Counted from the stretch's first letter, positions 18,864-27,807 are shown. The stretch: 64,000 bases of DNA from UBA5336 sp964415675 (GCA_964415675.1 CAYQBG010000008.1:62001-126000), one strand, 5' to 3'. A program made the numbers and translations. Notes: generated by a model not told the origin, from the letters alone.

Positions 18864-19463
18864 TCAAAGACGAGAGGGGAGGCTCCGGCTCAGGGCCGGG
18901 GAACATAATCTTCGCGCGTGTGACGCTATCTGAAGGCGATGAACGGAAATGTAATGCCGGAGCCATTCGGAAAAGTCGCGGGGCCGCTGTGCAATCTGCG
19001 TTTCCAGCGTTTCCAGTTCGATCCATTGAACCGCGCTGGCTTCGTCTGCATTCGGCCTTGGCGTCGCCGCGCATCGTCCAAACATCATGTGAACGAACTC
19101 GTTTTCGATTAGTCCGTTGCCGAGTGCGGCCCGGTAGCGCGAAAAGAAAGCGGGCCTCAGTGAGACATTGACGCCGAGTTCCTCTCCCAATCGACGCTCT
19201 GCCGCCGGGCGCGCAGCCTCACCCGGACGTGGATGGCCACAGCAACTGTTCGCCCAGAGCCCGCCGGAGTGGTATTTGTCGCGGGCACGCTTCTGCATGA
19301 GCAGCCGTCCCGAATTGTCGAACAGGAAGACCGAAAAGGCCCGGTGCAACTCACCCGTTCGGTGAACATGGATCTTTCCGGCGGGTCCGAGCTCCCGGTC
19401 GTTCTCATCAACGCGTATGACCTGCTCACGCAGGTCCGCTGTAGAAAAATCCTTTCGATTCAC
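18864..19463 (-). CDS. idi: Isopentenyl-diphosphate delta-isomerase, type 1
   Basis: Idi interconverts IPP and DMAPP, balancing the precursors of GGPP. The 199-aa Nudix-fold protein has the active-site Cys motif NSCCGHPRPGE (C75) and the Glu-containing ENEFVHMMF. The last about 25 residues (Arg/Ser/Leu-rich) extend beyond the usual end and look like a run-on tail. Last gene of the rhodopsin-retinal operon; its start overlaps the blh stop by 4 bp. Confidence 0.93.
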   Translation of the reverse strand: MNRKDFSTADLREQVIRVDENDRELGPAGKIHVHRTGELHRAFSVFLFDNSGRLLMQKRARDKYHSGGLWANSCCGHPRPGEAARPAAERRLGEELGVNVSLRPAFFSRYRAALGNGLIENEFVHMMFGRCAATPRPNADEASAVQWIELETLETQIAQRPRDFSEWLRHYISVHRLQIASHARRLCSPALSRSLPSRL

Positions 19464-20365
19464 CTGGAGCTCCTTTCCAAGCCCGAGAATTCGAGCAGGG
19501 GCCCGTCAAGCAGCGCCATATGCGGGACAGTGAGCGCGGCAAGGCCGACAAAGATGACATTGAGGAGCGCGTCATTGGTTTCGAGCCCGGCGAATACCAA
19601 CGTGACCACACTCAGGATGCCGGCAATCAGGGCGGCAAGCGTCGCAAGTGCCGAAAGGATTGCCAGGCGCGCGCGTTCACCCGGCCCTGCCTCCATGAAT
19701 AGGCCTTTGAAATGGCGCGGCGAATGCAGGCCCGCGAAATAGACAGTGAACCACAGGAGCGGCGTCAGGGTGGCCGCGAGCAGGCAGAGCGCGCCAAGCT
19801 CCAACACAGGTCGCCAGTTCACCTCGCCGACCCGTGGTAACAGGCCGGCTGTAACAAAGATCAGGCCGGAGGGTACAAAGACGTGACGCTGCCACCCGAC
19901 AAGCGCTTCGGCGTCTTCGCCTGAAAGGGCAACGTAAATGTTGCCAACGGATTCGGGCCAGAACAGGGCCGGAGCGCCAAGCAGTACGAGGCCCGCCGAA
20001 AACCGTCGCACCGGCTTTTCGTTCCGTGAGAAATCCCCGCCGAAATGCCAGGCGGATATAAGCAGGAAGATGGCAAGGCTGATAATTGGTGCCATCACCC
20101 AGATCAGGATCACCAACGCAGCCAGCAAGACATAACCGCCGAAGAAAACGACCGCAGGTGCCGGACGGCTCAACAGACCGCGCCGAGCCGCCAGCCAGGC
20201 ATCTGCCGCGCCATGGGGCAGACCGACAACGGCAATCGCTGACAGGGCTATCGCGATCCGCGCAGAAGGTGCCAGCGTATTGAGCCACGGCGCTGCGGCA
20301 AGAACCACCAAGGCGACCCCGAGAAAGGCATATCCTTCGAAAAACGTCTTTCGGGCCGTCAGCAT
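19460..20365 (-). CDS. blh: Beta-carotene 15,15'-dioxygenase (Brp/Blh family)
   Basis: Blh cleaves beta-carotene into two retinals, the rhodopsin chromophore. The 301-aa protein is a multi-pass membrane enzyme (about seven or eight helices) with the family's conserved histidines in place: H51 in GLPHGAAD, H107 in SAWHFGG, H214/H218 in GLHSPRH, and H282 in VPHM. It overlaps crtY by 7 bp and idi by 4 bp, so it is co-translated. Its presence right beside a rhodopsin gene is the standard marker for a functional retinal system. Confidence 0.95.
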   Translation of the reverse strand: MLTARKTFFEGYAFLGVALVVLAAAPWLNTLAPSARIAIALSAIAVVGLPHGAADAWLAARRGLLSRPAPAVVFFGGYVLLAALVILIWVMAPIISLAIFLLISAWHFGGDFSRNEKPVRRFSAGLVLLGAPALFWPESVGNIYVALSGEDAEALVGWQRHVFVPSGLIFVTAGLLPRVGEVNWRPVLELGALCLLAATLTPLLWFTVYFAGLHSPRHFKGLFMEAGPGERARLAILSALATLAALIAGILSVVTLVFAGLETNDALLNVIFVGLAALTVPHMALLDGPLLEFSGLERSSR

Positions 20366-21522
20366 CGCGCCAGCCCCGGCCCCGGATTGCGGTGAAAGAC
20401 CTGCCGCATGGCCGCCGACAGGAAGGGCTGTTTGGGTAACGCCAGCACCGTGCTCGCCCAGTCTTGTGGTGTTGCCTTGTCAGACATGAAGCGGGCAAAG
20501 CCATCGGCTGAAAGCGTATTGGCGATCGCCATGAACATGCCGGGTCCCGCAAGAGGCTGTGTGGAAAGAGCGTCCAGAAAGATGCGGTCCATGAGACCAC
20601 GGAAAAGGGGGTCGGCTGGCTGGGGTATCGGCGCGCGCCCGGCCGCCAGCTCATCGGCGCAGGTGCGGGCCCAGGATTGAATGCGTCGAAATCCATAACC
20701 CGAAGAGGCGCGCAGCGCCCCCCCGCCCGCGCCGGCAGCGATGACCGGGCCGTCAGTGCATGGCCGCTCTGGCAGTCCCATTGGAAGCCATCCACGCTCG
20801 CGGCGAATTATGCGTGCAGTCTCCCCGGCACGCCTTGAAACTTCTGCATCACAGGCGCGGTCAAGTGTTTGCGGCGCCAGTGGGCATGTCGAGAAAACCG
20901 TGTGCTCGACCAGAGCCCGGCGCGGGCTGAGCGGGAGGACATAATCGAATGCAACATGTCCCGTGTCGGCGCGCAGCCGGTCCATGACAAGGGCTTTGGC
21001 GGGGTCGAACCTGTCTTCGCGGGTCTCGACTTCCGCCCCGGAGAAGACCTGTGCGACGGGTGCGCTGGCGAGCCGTGCCGAATCCGGCGGGCGGGTGTCC
21101 ACCACCCATCGTGCTTGAACTGTCCCGGCATCCGTATCCACACAGGCGCCGCGATCATCGCTTTTGATCAGGCCCGCACGGGTGCCGGCCTGTATCGAGA
21201 CCGATGTCGCAGCCCGGATCGTATCGCAGGCCTCATCATAATAGGTGCCGGCGCGGACCATGGCATAATGCCATTCATGACCGGCATGCTCCAGCGCCTC
21301 GGAGCGGGTCGAGAGCTGCCAACGGGTCCAGCGCGCGGCAACGGGTCCGCAGTCCGGCGCGTCGGCGCGTTGCCAGAAGCACCATGTGCGATCTTCTTCA
21401 TAATGTGCCCTCGGCTCGATGATCAACACCGACAGTCCGGCATCGCGGCTGGCCAGTTCCCGGCCAAGGGCAAGCCCGGCGCATCCGCCGCCGAGTATGA
21501 GAAGGTCGACACTGCGGTTCAT
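20359..21522 (-). CDS. crtY: Lycopene beta-cyclase
   Basis: CrtY closes both ends of lycopene to give beta-carotene. The 387-aa flavoprotein-type enzyme has an N-terminal dinucleotide fold (LILGGGCAGLALGREL, residues 8-23), the CrtY-specific EDRTWCFW (43-50), and a middle DYVLPLSPRRALVEHTVF segment. It overlaps crtB by 4 bp upstream and blh downstream. Confidence 0.95.
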   Translation of the reverse strand: MNRSVDLLILGGGCAGLALGRELASRDAGLSVLIIEPRAHYEEDRTWCFWQRADAPDCGPVAARWTRWQLSTRSEALEHAGHEWHYAMVRAGTYYDEACDTIRAATSVSIQAGTRAGLIKSDDRGACVDTDAGTVQARWVVDTRPPDSARLASAPVAQVFSGAEVETREDRFDPAKALVMDRLRADTGHVAFDYVLPLSPRRALVEHTVFSTCPLAPQTLDRACDAEVSRRAGETARIIRRERGWLPMGLPERPCTDGPVIAAGAGGGALRASSGYGFRRIQSWARTCADELAAGRAPIPQPADPLFRGLMDRIFLDALSTQPLAGPGMFMAIANTLSADGFARFMSDKATPQDWASTVLALPKQPFLSAAMRQVFHRNPGPGLARC

Positions 21523-22469
21523 GCCGGCTTCCTTTCCGGCGGGTTCGAGGATGGCAGGCCATCAAGCGCGCCATGCAATCGGCTGTCATGTGCAGCGCCG
21601 CGCTGATGAAGCCTGGGTGTGAATGCAAAATCACCCATGGCGCGTATCGCGACGGCGGCCTTGGCCGGCCCGCCGACCTGCGCGCGCATGCGCCATGTTT
21701 CATGATCGCGTCGTCGGGCCACCCCGCCGATATGGCGATAGATACGGGCGGCGACCAGGATGGCCAGGCGCGCACGCGCCGGCAGGTAGGCCATGCCTGA
21801 CTCCCCGCTCTCATAGTACGCCTCCGCTTTTGCGAGCAGCTGTTTTACGCCAGCGCGAAGGTCTTCTGCGGTGTCCGGTTCAGGATGCAGGATGCGGTCC
21901 GGCGTCAGATCGCCAACCCAGTCGGCGGGCAGGTAGCGCCGCCCCATGGCGGCATCCTCACCGACATCGCGTGCAATATTCGTCAACTGCATGGCGATGC
22001 CCAGATCGATCGCAAAGGGAGCGGCTGCCGGATCATCGACATCCAGGACAGCGCACATCATCAAGCCGACCACGCCGGCGACACGATAAGCATAGCGCAC
22101 GAGCTCACGCTCGCTCTTGAATGCGACCGGCCCAAGATCGCTGCGCACGCCTTCGACAAGGGCCCGCGCCGGGCCCAGGTCCATATTCGTCTCGCTGGCA
22201 AGGTCCAGGAAGTCTGCGGTTCGCGGTCCGGCGTCTGAACCACCGTCGATTTCCGCCTCCAGCCGGTCGAGTTCGAAACCTGCAGCTTCCGGATTTGTGG
22301 CAGTGTCAGCTGTATCATCGACATGCCGGCAGAAGGCGTAAAGTCGTGCGGCGCGCATCCCATGCCGCTTGCCCAGAAAGTGGCTCGCGAAGTGAAACGA
22401 CCGGCCATGGGTCTTCAGAATGGCCCTGGCGGGTGGTGCGGCCTCGGCAAGATCGGGCGCAATGCTCAT
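21519..22469 (-). CDS. crtB: Phytoene synthase
   Basis: CrtB condenses two GGPP to phytoene. The 316-aa squalene/phytoene-synthase fold carries both Asp-rich motifs: YAFCRHVDDTAD (D51-D55) and QLTNIARDVGEDA (D168-D172), which bind the substrate diphosphates through Mg2+. The last about 40 residues are low-complexity. It overlaps crtI and crtY by 4 bp each in the rhodopsin operon. Confidence 0.95.
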   Translation of the reverse strand: MSIAPDLAEAAPPARAILKTHGRSFHFASHFLGKRHGMRAARLYAFCRHVDDTADTATNPEAAGFELDRLEAEIDGGSDAGPRTADFLDLASETNMDLGPARALVEGVRSDLGPVAFKSERELVRYAYRVAGVVGLMMCAVLDVDDPAAAPFAIDLGIAMQLTNIARDVGEDAAMGRRYLPADWVGDLTPDRILHPEPDTAEDLRAGVKQLLAKAEAYYESGESGMAYLPARARLAILVAARIYRHIGGVARRRDHETWRMRAQVGGPAKAAVAIRAMGDFAFTPRLHQRGAAHDSRLHGALDGLPSSNPPERKPA

Positions 22470-23977
22470 GCAGCCTCCCTCGGCCTGTGGCCTGCAGCCT
22501 TTTCCAGCGCGGCAGCGGGCACCAGCCGGTCGAGTACGCGCGCCGAGGACAGTACGCCAGGCAGGCCGGCACCGGGATGGGTACCGGCCCCGACGAGATA
22601 GAGGTTTTCCGGCCCCTCGGCCTTGTTGTGGAAACGAAACCAGGCCGACTGGGTAAAGTGCGGTGCAATGGAAAAGCCCGCGCCGGCGGGGCTGAGGTAA
22701 TCGACGAGGAAATCTTCGGGCGTCATGAAGAAATCCGATCGTATGCGTGATTTCAGCCCGGGCAGGATGGTCTCGTCGAGCGCGCTGACGACCCGGTCAC
22801 GAAGGCGCGGCCCGGCTTGAGCCCAGTCGATATCGGCCTGAAGGTTGGGCACCGGCACCAGCGCGTAGAAACTGTCATGGCCGACCGGCGCGAATGATGG
22901 GTCGGTCGCTGTCGGGCGGTGGAGATAGAGCGAGAAATCCTCGGCCAGCACCTTCCGCCGGAAGATGTCGTCAAGCAGGCCCTTGTATCGCTTCCCCAGC
23001 CAGATCGTATGATGGGCAACATCATCATAGGTTCCTTGCGCTCCGAAGAACAGCACGAACAGTCCCATAGATTTTCGTGCGTGCCGCGCCTTCAGCCGGG
23101 CGCTGAGCTTCGTTTCAGCGTCGCCGAGCATGTTGTTATAGAGAAAGGCCGGATCAGCGTTCGACACGACAAGATCGGCTGTCAGGCGCTCTCCGCCCTC
23201 AAGACGTACACCACTCACCCGATTGCCAAGGGTTTCGATCGCTTCGACCGTTGTCGCGAGGCGGATCTCGATACCGGCTTCGCGCATCAGCCGTTCCAGC
23301 CCATCGACCAGCGCACCGGTTCCGCCCATGGCAAAGTGAACGCCATGAGCTCGCTCCAGGAAGTGGATGAGATTGTAGATGCTGGTGGTCGAGAACGGAT
23401 TGCCGCCGACAAGAAGCGGCTGCACCGAAAAAGCCTGGCGAAGCTTCTCATCCTTGAGATGGCGCGAAACGAGCTGCCAGACCGTGCGCCGACTGCCCAG
23501 GCGCATCATGGCCGGCACCTCGGCAAGCATGCGATCCAGTTTGTGAAAGGGCCGGTCGGACAGTTTCTCAAATCCGACGCGATAGATTTGTTCGGATTCT
23601 TCAAGAAGACTGCGATAACCATCGCAATCGGCCGGGTTGATCCTCCCAATCTCGGCCAGAGTATCGTCGATCGTGCCGCCATAATCGAACTGGCTGCCGT
23701 CAGGGTAATGAAAACGATACCAGGTCGAAAGCGGCACGAGGCGCACATAATCCTCCATGCGCTTGCCGAGAGCAGAGAACAATTCCTCCAGCAGGAAGGG
23801 CGCTGTAATGACAGTCGGGCCAGCATCATGGCGGTATCCGTCATGTTCGAACACCTGGGCGCGCCCGCCAAGCCTTTCGCACCGGTCAACAAGTGTGACG
23901 CCGTATCCTTTCGCACGCAGCCGGATCGCGGCTGCGATGCCGCCAAAACCGGCGCCGACGACAATCGCCCGGCTCAT
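22466..23977 (-). CDS. crtI: Phytoene desaturase
   Basis: CrtI carries out the four desaturations of phytoene to lycopene. The 503-aa FAD protein starts with VVGAGFGGIAAAIRLRAKGY and ends with the CrtI signature GAGTHPGAGLPGVLSSA. The start is placed at 23977, where ATGA overlaps the crtE stop; an in-frame upstream start would run 69 nt back into crtE. No ketolase (crtW/crtO) or hydroxylase (crtZ) follows. Confidence 0.96.
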   Translation of the reverse strand: MSRAIVVGAGFGGIAAAIRLRAKGYGVTLVDRCERLGGRAQVFEHDGYRHDAGPTVITAPFLLEELFSALGKRMEDYVRLVPLSTWYRFHYPDGSQFDYGGTIDDTLAEIGRINPADCDGYRSLLEESEQIYRVGFEKLSDRPFHKLDRMLAEVPAMMRLGSRRTVWQLVSRHLKDEKLRQAFSVQPLLVGGNPFSTTSIYNLIHFLERAHGVHFAMGGTGALVDGLERLMREAGIEIRLATTVEAIETLGNRVSGVRLEGGERLTADLVVSNADPAFLYNNMLGDAETKLSARLKARHARKSMGLFVLFFGAQGTYDDVAHHTIWLGKRYKGLLDDIFRRKVLAEDFSLYLHRPTATDPSFAPVGHDSFYALVPVPNLQADIDWAQAGPRLRDRVVSALDETILPGLKSRIRSDFFMTPEDFLVDYLSPAGAGFSIAPHFTQSAWFRFHNKAEGPENLYLVGAGTHPGAGLPGVLSSARVLDRLVPAAALEKAAGHRPREAA

Positions 23978-24831
23978 GCGGGTACCTTTTCGCCTGCCAG
24001 CCTTGTCGCGCCAGCCTGCGCATAGGCGACCATCTGCGCGCCGCATCCGTTTGGCAGGCGTCTGGCGAGCTCGCCAGCTTCAAGGTAATAGCCTGCCGCC
24101 AGTTTGCGAACCTGCGCGGCTTCAGGTGAATTCGTCGAACTTCCACCGAGGATCGCGACGATGTTGACCTCACCGGCCTGTGCATCAGACATGACATCAT
24201 CGATATCATCAGCCATCTGATAAGCCGCCGCGAAAGCCCCCGCAGCACGTTCCACGTGAACAAGCGCGTCCCTGCGCTGTGCCGCAATCAGGGCAAGGTC
24301 AATCGGCAGGGCAAGCAATGGTGCCGACTTGGATCGGGCAATACGCTCATAATCCTCCAGCGTTCCGACGGGCGTATGCCGCGCGTTGAGATCGGCGCAC
24401 TGACCCTTGATGACCTCAGACACGCGCGAATGGATATGACCAATCAGTTGGGGCGCCAGACGACCTGTGCCTGCGGCCGCGGCATAAGCGGCAGAAATCA
24501 TCAGGTCGCCGACACATATCGCCATATCCGTGCCGAATTCTGCCCAGATGGTTGAGGTGCCGCGACGCCGGGTCGAGCGATCCTGAACGTCATCATGAAC
24601 CAGCGAGGCGTTGTGGGTAAGTTCACTGGCTGCCGCGATTCGTGTGGCCGTATCCTCGCCCAAGCCGAGACGAGAGGCGCTGGACAGTGCGAGGCGCGCG
24701 CGGATCCGTTTACCGCCACTGGACAGGTGCCTTCGCGCGGCGTCAGCCGCTAATCCCGACGACTGGCTGACCAGGTCACTCATGAGCTCTTCTGAACGTA
24801 TCAGGGCGTGTTTGGCACGTGATTCATCCAT
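23974..24831 (-). CDS. crtE: Geranylgeranyl diphosphate synthase
   Basis: CrtE elongates DMAPP/FPP with IPP to GGPP. The 285-aa trans-prenyltransferase has GGKRIRA, the first Asp-rich motif LVHDDVQD (D80-D84) and the second MADDIDD (D208-D212). The residues before the first motif are small, consistent with C20 length. It is the second gene of the rhodopsin operon, about 103 bp after the rhodopsin stop, with a strong hairpin in that gap. Confidence 0.94.
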   Translation of the reverse strand: MDESRAKHALIRSEELMSDLVSQSSGLAADAARRHLSSGGKRIRARLALSSASRLGLGEDTATRIAAASELTHNASLVHDDVQDRSTRRRGTSTIWAEFGTDMAICVGDLMISAAYAAAAGTGRLAPQLIGHIHSRVSEVIKGQCADLNARHTPVGTLEDYERIARSKSAPLLALPIDLALIAAQRRDALVHVERAAGAFAAAYQMADDIDDVMSDAQAGEVNIVAILGGSSTNSPEAAQVRKLAAGYYLEAGELARRLPNGCGAQMVAYAQAGATRLAGEKVPA

Positions 24832-24899
24832 TCCGTCATCCTCCCGACTTTGTGGTCCGCCTTTATGTCCGGCGGTCGCAACGTGCAGAAACGGCGGAA

Positions 24900-24927
24900 G
24901 ACCACCACCTGCGCACAGGTGGTGGTC
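24900..24927 (-). promoter_or_regulatory. Perfect 12-bp hairpin between rhodopsin and crtE
   Basis: GACCACCACCTG and CAGGTGGTGGTC (12-bp perfect arms, 4-nt loop CGCA) lie 7 bp past the rhodopsin stop and about 70 bp before crtE. There is no T-run, so it is not a normal terminator. Such a hairpin could protect the 3' end of a rhodopsin-only message or attenuate reading into the crt genes, giving much rhodopsin and less enzyme. The structure is seen; the role is inference. Confidence 0.7.
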
Positions 24928-24934
24928 GTTACCG

Positions 24935-25726
24935 CTACTCCGCCGGCTGCAAGGCCGGGCCGGATTGCTTTTCCGACTCTGATTTGCGAACGGCGATCGT
25001 GTAGATGAGCACGCCGAAAGCAGCCTTGGCCAGAATGTCGGCGACCGTGTAGCCCACCTCGACCACGACGAAGGATCCTGTTCCTTCGAGATTGATCACG
25101 AAAGGCGCGAAATACACGATCGGGTAGAAGAACCAGGCCACGACAGTGACGTTTCGTGCGAGGCTGACCAATCCCTTCACATCGTCAGGCTGGCGATTGA
25201 TGGCTTCGCTGAGGCCAGCATAGAGCGTGTAGACAATGTAGAGGAACGGAATCATGGACAGCGCGCCCCAGATGAGGCGTGTACCATCGATGCCGCCGGA
25301 AACTTCGCCCGGATAGCCGAGGATGATCATCAAGGCAGCAGCGCCGCCGAGAGAGAAACCCTTGGAAACCGTCTCAGACCGCGACAACCGCATCACAAGG
25401 ATCAGCTCGACCAGAAGCAGCGGCACGGTCAGCAGCCAGTCGACGTATCGATAGGCACGGTTAAATTCCTTGCCCGTCGCCTCGATCGCTCCGCCATCCA
25501 TCATCACAGCGGCGTCGAAACTCTGGAAGATGCGCAGATAGTGGTAGAACGCGATGAAGGTCACGAGACCCGTTATGGTCAACGCAGTCTTGTATTCCCG
25601 CGCCACTTGTGAGCGCCCCAACCAGAAGAAGATCGTCGCCGCGGCAAATGTCGCGATCCCGAACGAAAACGAATTGTAGACCAGCCCATACTGGCCCGGA
25701 GAAAGACTCCCCAATATTTCCTGCAT
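24935..25726 (-). CDS. Xanthorhodopsin-like light-driven proton pump
   Basis: A 263-aa, seven-helix microbial rhodopsin. Key residues: H62 (YHYLRIF), D96-T100-E107 in RYVDWLLTVPLLLVEL (the DTE motif of outward proton pumps, D as Schiff-base counterion and E as donor), L104 at the spectral-tuning site (predicts green absorption), and K234 with D230 in ADILAK (retinal Schiff base). LGYPGE and the YHYLRIF form are typical of the xanthorhodopsin group. G154 in IWGALS sits where bacteriorhodopsin has Trp138 and xanthorhodopsin Gly156, the opening for a carotenoid antenna. The ATG at 25726 has AGGGAG 7 bases upstream; a 48-residue in-frame extension was rejected. First gene of the retinal operon. 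Confidence 0.95.
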   Translation of the reverse strand: MQEILGSLSPGQYGLVYNSFSFGIATFAAATIFFWLGRSQVAREYKTALTITGLVTFIAFYHYLRIFQSFDAAVMMDGGAIEATGKEFNRAYRYVDWLLTVPLLLVELILVMRLSRSETVSKGFSLGGAAALMIILGYPGEVSGGIDGTRLIWGALSMIPFLYIVYTLYAGLSEAINRQPDDVKGLVSLARNVTVVAWFFYPIVYFAPFVINLEGTGSFVVVEVGYTVADILAKAAFGVLIYTIAVRKSESEKQSGPALQPAE

Positions 25727-26452
25727 TTTCAGCTCCCTAATATCATCCGGTCTGCCCGGTGGAAAGGGAACTGTCTCGTTGCCGGCTGAAGTCGAGGTCC
25801 CGACCAGGTCAAAAAACGAGTCAACCGATCGGAAATCGACACTGCAGCTGCGCACAAACGGTTCGCTCACGAATGACTTTCGCGTCGGGACGATTGATTT
25901 TTTCCGTTTAGATTCGGTGTGTTAAATGAACAGCGCGTCTCCGCCGTACTGCAGCGAATTGAACTCCGACACAGGGGGTGTGCCATCTTGTCACACTGAT
26001 CCAGGTCTCAATCTCCTGCGAATAGTATTTTCGCCAATCTAAAATATTCGAAATAGCCGCAATATTTATCTGGTGCAGGAATAATACAGGCGGGTGCAAT
26101 TTATTATCTGATCATAAATATATTATAATCAGCAATCAAAACCTCCTCAAATCAGGAGACGACGGAAAACACTGGTCCTGCTTTCCTGCAAGGTTTTACG
26201 GCCTTGCCGGGCGCTGCTTGATCTCCAGGCCCGTCAGCAGGTTCGGGACGACCACGTGGGCCGGATGGCGAAACGTCGAACCCGACAGCCCTGGGTGCGC
26301 CCCATCACGAAGGCGCAGCCGAAGCGGGCGGTCCGACAGGGAAAAGCCCCTGCCGGGCCACTCTCCGCCCCAAATAGATCTCCCGGATCAATTTCTTCGC
26401 CTCAGGCAAACCGGTGAGCGTCACGAGACCCAGGTGACAGAAGTTCCGGGCA
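25727..26452. other. AT-rich gene-free region upstream of the rhodopsin operon
   Basis: About 725 bp without a convincing gene, markedly richer in A/T than the flanks between about 25900 and 26140. It must hold the rhodopsin promoter, but I cannot assign -35/-10 boxes safely; TTGACT- and TTGACC-like hexamers lie near 25815-25835 on the minus strand. GTGTG-N9-CACAC (about 25977-25996) and an imperfect 25-bp inverted repeat (26108-26132) are candidate regulator sites. The right-hand 240 bp have ordinary GC content and weak frames on both strands without recognisable products. Confidence 0.6.
26108..26132. repeat. Imperfect 25-bp AT-rich inverted repeat
   Basis: CTGATCATAA (26108-26117) and TTATAATCAG (26123-26132) match at 9 of 10 pairs around ATATA. 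It lies in the AT-rich stretch about 380 bp upstream of the rhodopsin start and could bind a dimeric regulator or be a leftover terminator. Confidence 0.45.
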
Positions 26453-27427
26453 CTAACTCTCGGCTCGCCTCTGCAAGACCATCCAGCGCGCGCCCGCGAC
26501 GGCGAGGGTAAAAGCAGTGAGCCCGGCGATGAGCATGGCCCATGGCTGTGCGCCGAACGTCTCGAAGAATTGCGTATAGGCATGGATCGCCAGAAAGACG
26601 ACCGCGCTGACTGACAGGAATCCGCCGCGCGGCTGCGTTGCGATCAGGCCGATCAGCGCGCCGGCCCAGCCGAAACTGAACACCCATTCGGGCACATGGG
26701 TGGCTGTCTCGCGCCATTCCATCGCTGCCCGCCAGCGCCCTTCTGCGCGCGCCCAGTGTTCACCGACATGATCGCCCCATAGCGAGCCGACCCAGAACCC
26801 CATGGCCGCGATAAAGGCCGAAATGCGCGCCGCACTGGTCAGCATGGCTTGCCAGGCCTGCGCGGCGCGATTGCGCAGGGCATATAGGCTCGCAGAGAGC
26901 GCTGACAGGATGAGCACGGTCAGTGTCGGCTCGCTGACGAAAATGGCATAGCTCGCATGCCAATAGGCCGTGCCCGAGCCCAGGATCGCGCCACCCGCAA
27001 GGACGGCCAGGGCCGACAGGAAGGCTGATCGGAAACCGATGGCCGCTCCCGTCGTCAACGCAGCGATCGCGACAGGTGGCCAGTGCCGGGCCTCTTCGAA
27101 TTCGAACGCGATCCAGCCCGACACGCCGATCACGCCCATGAAAGCCAGCCCCTGCCAGAGTACGCGCCAGTCTGCCTGACGGTCCAGCGCCTTGATGGAT
27201 GCGCCCCCGCCCAGGGCCAGCAGCGCCAGCACGAGCCCGGTCGTTGCATCCGGCACCAGCGCAATGGCCCCGGCGGCCACGGCGATCGCACCGCTGAACA
27301 GGAGAAGATTGATCATCAGCCCGGCCTTCTGGTCTGGCAGGGCCAGCGCCTCCAGCCGCGCCGCCTCTTCCGGCGAGAGCGTGCCCGAACGCGTCAGGGC
27401 GGTCAGATCAAGGCGTATCGTGGTCAT
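26453..27427 (-). CDS. DUF2157/DUF4401-like multi-pass membrane protein
   Basis: A 324-aa protein with a short cytoplasmic N terminus (a predicted helical hairpin, SGTLSPEEAARLEAL) followed by about nine or ten transmembrane helices. The hairpin-plus-helices layout matches the DUF2157/DUF4401 group, whose role is unknown. The start at 27427 has GGGAG seven bases upstream; an in-frame non-ATG start at 27460 is less likely. An AGTGA-N8-TCACT inverted repeat (27444-27461) sits just upstream and may be an operator. Confidence 0.75.
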   Translation of the reverse strand: MTTIRLDLTALTRSGTLSPEEAARLEALALPDQKAGLMINLLLFSGAIAVAAGAIALVPDATTGLVLALLALGGGASIKALDRQADWRVLWQGLAFMGVIGVSGWIAFEFEEARHWPPVAIAALTTGAAIGFRSAFLSALAVLAGGAILGSGTAYWHASYAIFVSEPTLTVLILSALSASLYALRNRAAQAWQAMLTSAARISAFIAAMGFWVGSLWGDHVGEHWARAEGRWRAAMEWRETATHVPEWVFSFGWAGALIGLIATQPRGGFLSVSAVVFLAIHAYTQFFETFGAQPWAMLIAGLTAFTLAVAGARWMVLQRRAES

Positions 27428-27443
27428 GACGGACTCCCGAATT

Positions 27444-27461
27444 AGTGATTGATTGTTCACT
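27444..27461 (-). promoter_or_regulatory. Inverted repeat upstream of the DUF2157-like gene
   Basis: AGTGA and TCACT are 8 bp apart, 17 bp before the start codon at 27427. A TATAAG -10-like box overlaps the repeat on the minus strand. This fits a self-regulating promoter, but no regulator gene is nearby. Confidence 0.35.
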
Positions 27462-27580
27462 TATATGATCTCGCACACCTTTGCAAGTGTAACACACGGG
27501 GTGCGAGTCGAGTTTGACAGGCGGCGCTTGTATGGCCCTCCCCCGCAGCCAACATGCCCGGCCCCTCCATTGCGAGCTGG

Positions 27581-27603
27581 ATGGCCCGGATGAACCGGGC
27601 CAT
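27581..27603. repeat. Interspersed palindromic repeat (9-bp hairpin) upstream of rimO
   Basis: ATGGCCCGG and CCGGGCCAT form a perfect 9-bp stem with a 5-nt loop (ATGAA). This GGCCCGG...CCGGGCC form is a common intergenic palindrome in alphaproteobacterial genomes. It lies in the 380-bp gap 27428-27807 between a divergent membrane-protein gene and rimO; the rest of that gap shows no gene. Only one copy was noticed in this window. Confidence 0.6.
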
Positions 27604-27807
27604 GACGGGGCAAGGCCGGTTCTTCGACCAGGAAACATCAACCGCATGCCCGGGCTTGGGCCCAGGCCCTACCGAGAAACAGTGCACCCAGTCTCCGTCT
27701 CCACACGCTTCGTGTGGGTGGTCCGCGCCGCCTTTCCGGCCATTGCCAGCCCTTGCCCACCCCGACGCGCCTTGCCTGGCCGGACACCACAGGATAAACG
27801 CCGCGAC

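Noticed and set aside
22919..24025. 368-codon plus-strand frame over crtI
   Set aside because: Shadow of the crtI coding strand; CrtI motifs are unambiguous on the minus strand.
25727..25870. 48-residue N-terminal extension of the rhodopsin
   Set aside because: No homology to rhodopsin N termini, and ATG 25726 has AGGGAG at proper spacing.
26218..26583. Short frames on both strands between the rhodopsin leader and the DUF2157-like gene
   Set aside because: No ribosome-binding site or recognisable protein; one minus-strand stretch (LPEAKKLIREIYLGRR) looks slightly protein-like but has no support.
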